Shown here in pieces: positions 1 through 5,080 of a DNA stretch of 5,313 nt. The translations under genes and the position numbers were made by a program. Origin of the DNA: an uncultured Bariatricus sp. (lineage in GTDB: Bacteria > Bacillota > Clostridia > Lachnospirales > Lachnospiraceae); the NCBI GenBank assembly GCA_934320645.1, contig CAKRFP010000068.1:1-5313 (forward strand), in the 5' to 3' direction. Positions within the stretch are counted from its first letter, which is position 1. Every line of letters begins with the position of its first letter. A model generated the notes under the pieces. It had not been told where the DNA came from. It did no database searches and was given only the letters and a program-made list of their open reading frames with translations.

Positions 1-1
1 A

Positions 2-112
2 AGTAGACGCCGGTGCTTTCACAATCTTACTTACTGTAAATCCATTGTTTTCTGTATTTACCTCATAAGTATTTAATGTATTTTTCAGATTCAGTCCATA
101 TAGGAACTGACA
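2..112 (-). other. Unrecognised start-less open frame at window edge
   Basis: Read on the minus strand, this frame is open from just after a stop codon (complement of 113-115) to the left edge of the window, about 37 codons. The peptide begins CQFLYGLNLKNT and ends SKIVKAPAST at the edge. Its composition is more protein-like than the A/T-rich flanking frames. It has no ATG; the only candidate start is a GTG near the edge without a visible ribosome site. It could be the decayed 5' end of a gene lying to the left, a gene continuing leftward from a weak start, or chance. I do not recognise the peptide and assign no function. Confidence 0.2.
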
Positions 113-194
113 TTAAGATTCAAGGTACAATATCAGGTCGGAAAAAATATAGTTTCTTATATAGATCAGCAACGAAAAAGTGTAATTTCTAAGA

Positions 195-224
195 TTGAAT
201 AGCCCCGAAAAAATGTGATATACT
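195..224 (+). promoter_or_regulatory. Predicted extended -10 promoter for the RpiR-type regulator
   Basis: A TTGAAT -35 box (195-200) is followed after 18 bases by a TATACT -10 box (219-224). A TG one base upstream of the -10 (216-217) makes it an extended -10 element. Transcription would start near 231, giving an untranslated leader of about 140 nt before the regulator. It is the best sigma-A-like match in the left gap. The start point is a prediction. Confidence 0.55.
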
Positions 225-357
225 ATTAGCAAGATTATGAGGTCAAAATTCCGGATTCTAGGTATGGGATGAAAAGAACAAAAAAGACAATTCTTGAATG
301 GATAGAAAAAACAGGACATACTTTGATTATATCATTATAGAAGAAAATCAGAACGAT

Positions 358-363
358 GGGGGA
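358..363 (+). promoter_or_regulatory. Ribosome binding site deciding the regulator start
   Basis: GGGGGA lies 6 bases before the ATG at 370. It directly abuts the in-frame ATG at 364, leaving no spacer, and is too far downstream to serve the in-frame ATG at 298. This makes 370 the best start, although the site is G-rich rather than a perfect AGGAGG. Confidence 0.5.
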
Positions 364-369
364 ATGTCA

Positions 370-1212
370 ATGTCGCTGATACAGGATATGAAAAAACATA
401 AGAATCTGACAGAACGGGAACAGGATATCCGGCGGTATATTCTGGAACATCCGGAAAAGATTGAAGAGATGTCATCCAGAGAACTTGGTCATGCTACATT
501 TACCAGTGCGGCGTCGGTGACAAGATTCTGTCAGAAATTAGGAACGAAGGGATTCCCGGAATTCAAACTGCAGCTGGTCAGGGAATTACAATATGGAACG
601 ATTGAGGAAGAAGAAGTCGTAACAATGTCTGAACGTGAGAACGTTGTAACGATGGTGAGAAAGGCAACACAGGTTCAGAAGCAGGCAATTGAAGAAACGA
701 AGAAGGAATTGTCGTATAGTCAGCTGGTGAAGATTGGCCGTATGATCGCAGATGCATCGTGTGTGGATTTTTATGTATATGATATGAATGTGTATCTGGC
801 AGATTATGGATGTTCGCTTTTCTTTCATGCAGGAAAAGTGGCGAATGTCCATTCCGCGACGAATATCCAGGGACTGCATGCAGCAATGCCGGCAGATGGG
901 CATGTAGCGATTCTGATCAGTCATACGGGGAAAAATGAAAGACTGGCGGAGATTGCCGGAATGCTGCGAAGGGGTGGAACGAAAGTTATCGTAATCTCTG
1001 CGGTGCGTGACGGGATTGTATCAAAACAGGCGGATGAGTTCTTGTATGCGTCAGGTTCGGAGAAAGTAGAAGAATTTTGGAGTTCAATGTTCTTTGCTTC
1101 GGGAAAATATCTGCTGGATATTTTATATGGCATGGAATTCAGCAGGAAATACGATGAGAATCTTGCATTGAATAATAAATATGAGAAGTCGGGCAAAAAG
1201 CTGTTATGGTAA
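370..1212 (+). CDS. RpiR/MurR-family transcriptional regulator (HTH-SIS)
   Basis: A 280-residue cytoplasmic DNA-binding regulator, probably controlling the downstream PTS and glucosidase genes. Residues 1-75 form the RpiR-type helix-turn-helix. LTEREQDIRRYILEHPEKI (13-31) and SAASVTRFCQKLGTKGFPEF (46-65) match the family pattern, with the recognition helix around SVTRFCQKLG. Residues about 130-230 form a SIS fold that in this family binds phosphosugars. SHTGKNE (185-191) stands where members usually carry an S-x-S-G-x-T-x-E-like loop, and the usual glycine/serine-rich first loop reads VYDMN, so the effector pocket is divergent. Start chosen at 370 from ribosome-site spacing and because family proteins begin just before this point; 364 gives two extra residues and 298 adds 24 with no ribosome site. 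It has its own promoter and terminator. Family assignment is firm; target and ligand are inferred. Confidence 0.9.
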   Translation: MSLIQDMKKHKNLTEREQDIRRYILEHPEKIEEMSSRELGHATFTSAASVTRFCQKLGTKGFPEFKLQLVRELQYGTIEEEEVVTMSERENVVTMVRKATQVQKQAIEETKKELSYSQLVKIGRMIADASCVDFYVYDMNVYLADYGCSLFFHAGKVANVHSATNIQGLHAAMPADGHVAILISHTGKNERLAEIAGMLRRGGTKVIVISAVRDGIVSKQADEFLYASGSEKVEEFWSSMFFASGKYLLDILYGMEFSRKYDENLALNNKYEKSGKKLLW

Positions 1213-1278
1213 ATGTTCTGAATCAATGTTGGGAAGTGATACAGGAAATATAAATTCTGATATAGGCAGATTCCATAA

Positions 1279-1321
1279 AGACGTGTTGTGCAATATATAC
1301 AAAAACGACATGTCTTTTTTT
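1279..1321 (+). terminator. Intrinsic terminator after the regulator
   Basis: AGACGTGTTGT (1279-1289) pairs with ACGACATGTCT (1305-1315) as an 11-bp stem with two G-T wobbles and a 15-nt loop. A run of seven T (1315-1321) ends it. Two A residues before the stem can pair with the first T residues. It lies 66 bases after the regulator stop and suggests that the regulator transcript ends here, so the PTS operon needs its own promoter. Confidence 0.8.
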
Positions 1322-1327
1322 ACGTCT

Positions 1328-1340
1328 GAAACATTGTTTC
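1328..1340. promoter_or_regulatory. Inverted repeat, candidate distal operator
   Basis: GAAAC-ATT-GTTTC is a perfect 5-bp inverted repeat with a 3-base centre. It shares its half-site (TGAAAC on the left arm) with the palindrome at 1370-1381. Its centre is about 41.5 bases from the centre of that second site, close to four helical turns, and about 102 bases upstream of the predicted operon start. Binding by the adjacent RpiR-type regulator is an inference from position and symmetry. Confidence 0.4.
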
Positions 1341-1369
1341 GAAAAAGATAAAAAACAAAAAGAAAAATA

Positions 1370-1381
1370 TGAAACGTTTCA
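1370..1381. promoter_or_regulatory. Perfect 12-bp palindrome, candidate proximal operator
   Basis: TGAAACGTTTCA is a perfect palindrome without a spacer. It lies 19 bases upstream of the predicted -35 box, with its centre near -60 from the predicted start. That is a typical place for an activator that contacts RNA polymerase from upstream. It resembles a catabolite (cre) site by eye but is two bases too short in the centre. The nearby RpiR-type regulator is the obvious candidate binder, unproven. Confidence 0.5.
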
Positions 1382-1400
1382 ACAGAATAAAGCAAAAGAA

Positions 1401-1429
1401 TTGTAAAAACGCGATAAATTATTTATAGT
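1401..1429 (+). promoter_or_regulatory. Predicted promoter of the bglP-bglA operon
   Basis: TTGTAA (1401-1406) and TATAGT (1424-1429) are separated by 17 bases, a standard sigma-A layout. Transcription would start near 1436 and leave a leader of about 110 nt. The leader shows no RAT sequence and no terminator hairpin of the BglG/LicT antitermination type. This region sits after the regulator terminator and just downstream of the palindromes, as expected for a regulated promoter. Confidence 0.6.
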
Positions 1430-1532
1430 GTACTCGTCAAACAGAAAGAGAGATGCATGCATGTAAAAACTCTTAAACAAACATACAGAGGTATATAGAT
1501 TCCGGGTGATACAGGGATCAGAAAAAAGGAAA

Positions 1533-1539
1533 AGGAGAG
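1533..1539 (+). promoter_or_regulatory. Ribosome binding site of the PTS permease gene
   Basis: AGGAGAG, in a purine-rich stretch, stands 6 bases before the ATG at 1546. It is a strong, well-spaced site and supports that start. Confidence 0.8.
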
Positions 1540-1545
1540 TTTCAT

Positions 1546-3447
1546 ATGGAAAAGGTAAGAGATTATCATAAGCTTGCCCTGGATATTATCGATGTCGTGG
1601 GCGGACAGAAGAATATTGTAAATGCCACAAGATGTGCAACAAGACTCCGTCTGGTATTAAAAGAGACGCCGGAAGGAGCAAAAGAAAAAGTATCTGCACT
1701 GGCAGGAGTTATCACAGTTGTGGAAAATAACGGACAGTTCCAGGTTGTAATCGGAACTCATGTTGGAGAAGTCTATGATTCGGTTGCAGAAGCCTTGCAT
1801 CTGGATGCATCCGCACAGGAAATCGAACAGCCTAAGCAGAGTATTGTTAACCGTATTATCGCAACGATGTCTGCGGTATTTGCACCATTCGTATACATTC
1901 TTGCAGCAGCAGGTTTGTTGCAAGGCGCCTTGATCCTGATCACGATGGCAGCACCTTCATTTGCAGAGACAGGAACTTATGAAGTGTTGAACTTCATGTC
2001 ATGGACGCCATTTACATTTTTACCAATTTTCATTGCAATCACTGCATCAAAGCATTTTAAATGTAATGTATACATTGCAATCTTATGCTGCTGTGCACTG
2101 GTCAACCAGTCATGGGCAGATATCGCAGCAAGAATCGCGGATGGTGATGTGGTAAGATTCTTAGGTGTGAAGTTATCAGAGACAACTTATACATCTACCG
2201 TACTTCCACCACTGCTTTTGGTATGGGTACTTTCTTATCTGGAGCATTTTGTTGAAAAGAAACTTCCGGATGCATCCAAGCCGCTTTTGACACCACTGAT
2301 ATGTTTTGTGATCATGGTTCCGGCAACGATCATGGTAATCGGACCTGCATCTGCGATTGCAGCAAATGCAATTGCGAATGGTTATAATGCATTAGTAGCT
2401 TTCGCACCGGCACTGGCAGGAGCAATTATCGGTGGATTATGGCAGGTAGTCGTTATCTTTGGTGTACACTGGGGAATTACACCGGTCGTACTTGCCAACT
2501 TTGACATGAATGGCTGTGATACATTCCAGGCATTCCAGACAATCGCCGTTGTGGCACAGGTAGCAGCAGCATTCGGAGTATTTATCAAATCCAGAAATAA
2601 AGAGTTTAAAGGTGTGGCACTTTCAGCCGGAGTAACAGGAATCTTCGGTATTACAGAGCCTACGATCTATGGTGTAACATTAAGACTTAAGAAACCATTT
2701 ATCTGCGGATGTGTAGGCGGGGCAATCGGAGCAGTTGTACTGAGTTTCTTCCATTCTGCATACTACGCATATGCCGGACTTCCGGGACTTCTGACAATCG
2801 TAAATGCAATCAGCAAAGATGCACCGATGTCATTTATCGGGGAGGCACTGGCATGTGTGATCGCTTCTGTGATTACGATCGTGGCAATTCAGATTGTCGG
2901 ATTTGACGATCCGGTTGATGAAGCAGAGGAAAGTGAAGAAGAAACAAAAAAAATTACAGAGACAGAGATGCTTTCCGGTGAAGAACAGACAGCAGAGATT
3001 AAAAAGATTGGGAGTCCACTGGCAGGAACAGTCATTCCGTTAAGCGAAGTACATGATGAGGTATTTGCAAAAGAGCTGATGGGAAAAGGATGTGCGGTCA
3101 TTCCGGAAGAAGGAAAGGTTTATGCACCGTTTGATGGTAAAGTTGTCGGATTATTAGAGAGCCATCATGCAGTTGGAATGGAAAGTACAGATGGAGTAGA
3201 GGTTCTGATCCATGTAGGTATGGATACTGTAAAACTGAATGGAAGATGCTTTACCATCCATGTAGAAGAAGGCGAGCAGGTAAAAAAAGGACAGCTCCTT
3301 CTGGAATTTGACATTCCAGGAATCAAAGAAGCCGGATATGAAGTGACTACACCAATTATTATTACAAACAGTGACGAATTTAATGATGTAGAGATGAAGG
3401 CAGAAGGACAGGTAACTGTCGGAACGGAGATTCTTGAATTATCTTAA
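1546..3447 (+). CDS. bglP: PTS beta-glucoside-specific EIIBCA permease
   Basis: A membrane permease that takes up a beta-glucoside and phosphorylates it, using phosphate passed from PEP through EI and HPr. All three domains are present in B-C-A order in 633 residues, the usual size for BglP/BglF. EIIB (about 1-85) has the phosphorylated cysteine C30 in NATRCATRLRL. EIIC (about 100-452) is strongly hydrophobic, with FGVHWG (305-310) and the GITEP signature (368-372). A very acidic linker (about 453-487) leads to a Glc-type EIIA (about 488-633) with the paired histidines H541 (SHHAVGMES) and H556 (LIHVGMDTVKLNG), spaced 15 as in E. coli EIIA-Glc; H556 is the expected phosphoacceptor. The exact sugar cannot be read from sequence, but the BglA-like enzyme next door points to aryl-beta-glucosides or related disaccharides. 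An eight-A run lies in the linker codons. The symbol rests on family and context. Confidence 0.93.
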   Translation: MEKVRDYHKLALDIIDVVGGQKNIVNATRCATRLRLVLKETPEGAKEKVSALAGVITVVENNGQFQVVIGTHVGEVYDSVAEALHLDASAQEIEQPKQSIVNRIIATMSAVFAPFVYILAAAGLLQGALILITMAAPSFAETGTYEVLNFMSWTPFTFLPIFIAITASKHFKCNVYIAILCCCALVNQSWADIAARIADGDVVRFLGVKLSETTYTSTVLPPLLLVWVLSYLEHFVEKKLPDASKPLLTPLICFVIMVPATIMVIGPASAIAANAIANGYNALVAFAPALAGAIIGGLWQVVVIFGVHWGITPVVLANFDMNGCDTFQAFQTIAVVAQVAAAFGVFIKSRNKEFKGVALSAGVTGIFGITEPTIYGVTLRLKKPFICGCVGGAIGAVVLSFFHSAYYAYAGLPGLLTIVNAISKDAPMSFIGEALACVIASVITIVAIQIVGFDDPVDEAEESEEETKKITETEMLSGEEQTAEIKKIGSPLAGTVIPLSEVHDEVFAKELMGKGCAVIPEEGKVYAPFDGKVVGLLESHHAVGMESTDGVEVLIHVGMDTVKLNGRCFTIHVEEGEQVKKGQLLLEFDIPGIKEAGYEVTTPIIITNSDEFNDVEMKAEGQVTVGTEILELS

Positions 3448-3464
3448 AAAATATAGAAAAAAGA

Positions 3465-3494
3465 GTGCAGGAATCTTTGAAAAGATTTCCGCAT
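3465..3494 (+). other. Intercistronic hairpin between bglP and bglA
   Basis: In the 67-nt gap, GTGC, GGA and ATCTT (3465-3477) pair with AAGAT, TCC and GCAT (3482-3494) around a TGAA loop, with one unpaired base on each arm and a terminal G-T pair. No T-run follows, so it is not a normal terminator. The nine-base sequence AGTGCAGGA occurs at 3464-3472 and again at 3497-3505, where it runs into the bglA ribosome site. The hairpin could tune mRNA processing or stability between the two genes; that is inference. Confidence 0.45.
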
Positions 3495-3501
3495 GAAGTG
3501 C

Positions 3502-3507
3502 AGGAGG
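3502..3507 (+). promoter_or_regulatory. Ribosome binding site of the GH1 gene
   Basis: A perfect AGGAGG lies 7 bases before the ATG at 3515, which fixes the start. It overlaps the second copy of AGTGCAGGA and is immediately downstream of the intercistronic hairpin. Confidence 0.85.
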
Positions 3508-3514
3508 AAGAATT

Positions 3515-4948
3515 ATGGCATTACCAGATACATTTTTATGGGGCGGCGCGGTAGCTGCCAACCAGTTAGAAGGCGGATGGAACGAAGGTGGAAAAGGTCC
3601 AAGTGTTATTGATGTTATGACTGGTGGAAGCGCAACAAAGATGCGTGAGATTACAGACGGAGTAGTAGAAGGAAAGTATTATCCGAACCATGAGGCGGTG
3701 GACTTCTATCATGAATACAAAGGAGACATTGCCCTGATGGCTGAGATGGGATTCAGGTGTTTCAGAACAAGTATTGCATGGACACGTATTTTCCCAAATG
3801 GTGATGAGGCAGAGCCAAATGAAGAAGGTCTTAAATTTTACGATGATATGTTTGATGAATTGTTAAAATACGGTATCGAGCCGGTTATCACATTAAGTCA
3901 CTTTGAGATGCCGTATCATCTGGCTAAGGAATATGGCGGATGGATCAACCGTAAGGTGATAGATTTCTTTGTACGTTATGCAGTAACCGTTATGGAACGT
4001 TATAAAGATAAGGTAAAATACTGGATGACATTTAACGAGATCAATAACCAGAGTAATACATCGGCAGACATCTTTGGATGGACAGATTCAGGAGTGCGTT
4101 TCTCAGAATATGATAATAAGAAGAAAGCCATGTATCAGGCAGCACATCACGAACTGGTGGCAAGTGCACTGGTGGTGAAGAAAGGCCATGAGATCAATCC
4201 GGACTTCCAGATTGGATGTATGTGTTCATTCGTACCGTTTTATCCTTATTCCTGCAACCCGGATGATGTTATGGTTGCAACAGAGTGCATGCATGAGAGA
4301 TATTATTTCTCAGATGTACATATCCGCGGACATTATTCAGCATTTGCAAAGAAGGAATGGGAAAGAGAAGGTACAAAACCAGTGATGGAGCCTGGGGATG
4401 AAGAGATTCTGGCAGAAGGAAAATGTGATTATCTTGGATTCAGTTACTATATGACCAATGCAGTGAAAGCAGATGTTTGTAAAGATACTGCAGAATCTCT
4501 GGACGGAAGTTCTCCAAATTCAATTGCCAATCCATATGTAAAGGCAAGTGACTGGGGCTGGCAGATTGACCCGGTAGGGCTGCGTTATGCACTGGTTACC
4601 TTATATGAACGTTATGAAGTACCTTTATTTATAGTAGAAAATGGATTCGGCGCAATTGATATTCTGAAGGAAGATTATACCTGCGATGACGATTACCGTA
4701 TTGCATATCTGAAAGAACATATTACAGAGATGAAGAAAGCGGTAGAGATTGATGGCGTAAATTTGATGGGATATACTCCATGGGGATGTATCGATCTAGT
4801 ATCATTTACAACAGGTGAACTAAAGAAGCGGTATGGTTTCATCTATGTTGATAAGAATGATGATGGAACCGGAAGTGGTAAGAGATATAAGAAGAAATCC
4901 TTTGGCTGGTATCAGAATGTGATCCGGACGAACGGAGAAGAGCTTTAA
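3515..4948 (+). CDS. bglA: 6-phospho-beta-glucosidase, GH family 1 (BglA-like)
   Basis: A cytoplasmic hydrolase that splits 6-phospho-beta-glucosides delivered by the PTS permease into glucose-6-phosphate and the aglycone or sugar. The 477 residues cover one complete (beta/alpha)8 GH1 domain, matching the length of E. coli BglA. Visible signatures are the N-terminal LWGGAVAANQLEGGW (8-22), the acid/base E175 in WMTFNEINNQ, and the nucleophile E375 in LFIVENGFGA. The phosphate-binding loop SFTTGELKKRYGFIYVD has S430, K438 and Y440 at the positions that bind the sugar 6-phosphate in this family. F431 stands where 6-phospho-beta-galactosidases carry tryptophan, which favours the glucosidase reading and matches E. 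coli BglA as I recall it. Long stretches, such as SYYMTNAVKA and KASDWGWQIDPVGLRYAL, are typical of BglA. It is second in the operon, probably co-transcribed with bglP. No defect seen. Confidence 0.95.
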   Translation: MALPDTFLWGGAVAANQLEGGWNEGGKGPSVIDVMTGGSATKMREITDGVVEGKYYPNHEAVDFYHEYKGDIALMAEMGFRCFRTSIAWTRIFPNGDEAEPNEEGLKFYDDMFDELLKYGIEPVITLSHFEMPYHLAKEYGGWINRKVIDFFVRYAVTVMERYKDKVKYWMTFNEINNQSNTSADIFGWTDSGVRFSEYDNKKKAMYQAAHHELVASALVVKKGHEINPDFQIGCMCSFVPFYPYSCNPDDVMVATECMHERYYFSDVHIRGHYSAFAKKEWEREGTKPVMEPGDEEILAEGKCDYLGFSYYMTNAVKADVCKDTAESLDGSSPNSIANPYVKASDWGWQIDPVGLRYALVTLYERYEVPLFIVENGFGAIDILKEDYTCDDDYRIAYLKEHITEMKKAVEIDGVNLMGYTPWGCIDLVSFTTGELKKRYGFIYVDKNDDGTGSGKRYKKKSFGWYQNVIRTNGEEL

Positions 4949-4967
4949 TCATTTATCATATAAAAAG

Positions 4968-5025
4968 AAGATAAGGACTGTTATTTGCATATGCAGAGGG
5001 AGTGCAAAATAACGGTCCTTATTTT
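4968..5025. terminator. Bidirectional terminator between convergent genes
   Basis: The arm at 4968-4989 (core ATAAGGACTGTTATTTGCA) pairs with 5003-5025 (core TGCAAAATAACGGTCCTTAT) as a stem of about 22 bp. It has one unpaired A and two G-T wobbles; the loop is 13 nt. On the plus strand it ends in TTATTTT, closing the bgl operon 20 bases after the bglA stop. On the minus strand the arm is followed by a T-rich stretch (TCTTTTTATA), so it can also end the convergent transporter transcript. Confidence 0.8.
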
Positions 5026-5058
5026 GAAGGAATCCTCGTCATTGACGGGGATTCCTTC
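5026..5058. other. Near-perfect 15-bp hairpin downstream of terminator
   Basis: GAAGGAATCCTCGTC (5026-5040) pairs with GACGGGGATTCCTTC (5044-5058) across a 3-base loop, with a single wobble. It abuts the preceding terminator directly. Neither side has a T-run of its own on the outgoing strand, so alone it is not a standard intrinsic terminator. It may be a backup structure, a 3'-end stabiliser for the minus-strand transcript, or a dispersed palindromic element. Confidence 0.6.
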
Positions 5059-5080
5059 ATGGAAAGAAAAAGCTTGTTGC

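Noticed and set aside
174..189. GAAA-N8-TTTC as an autoregulatory operator before the regulator
   Set aside because: The similarity to the downstream palindromes is only four bases per arm, in A/T-rich DNA where such pairs occur by chance.
113..319. 68-codon minus-strand frame in the left gap
   Set aside because: Its product is rich in F, I, L, Y and N as expected from translating A/T-rich non-coding DNA; it overlaps the regulator promoter and has no good ribosome site.
578..1226. Three minus-strand frames opposite the regulator
   Set aside because: They are antisense to a well-supported RpiR-family gene and their products have no recognisable motif.
1369..1383. TGAAACGTTTCA as a CcpA catabolite (cre) site
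   Set aside because: The cre consensus has two more bases around the central CG; aligning ATGAAACGTTTCAAC puts G where the required C should be. It is better described as a palindrome of unknown binder.
1204..1395. 63-codon minus-strand frame in the regulator-permease gap
   Set aside because: It runs through the terminator hairpin and a candidate operator and ends inside the regulator gene; composition is that of A/T-rich non-coding DNA.
1436..1545. BglG/LicT-type RAT antiterminator and terminator in the bglP leader
   Set aside because: No RAT-like sequence and no hairpin with a T-run is visible between the predicted start and the bglP ATG.
2709..2906. 65-codon plus-strand frame inside the EIIC region
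   Set aside because: Out-of-frame shadow of the permease gene, Cys- and Arg-rich, without a ribosome site.
4188..4385. 65-codon plus-strand frame inside bglA
   Set aside because: Out-of-frame shadow of the GH1 gene; no ribosome site or recognisable domain.
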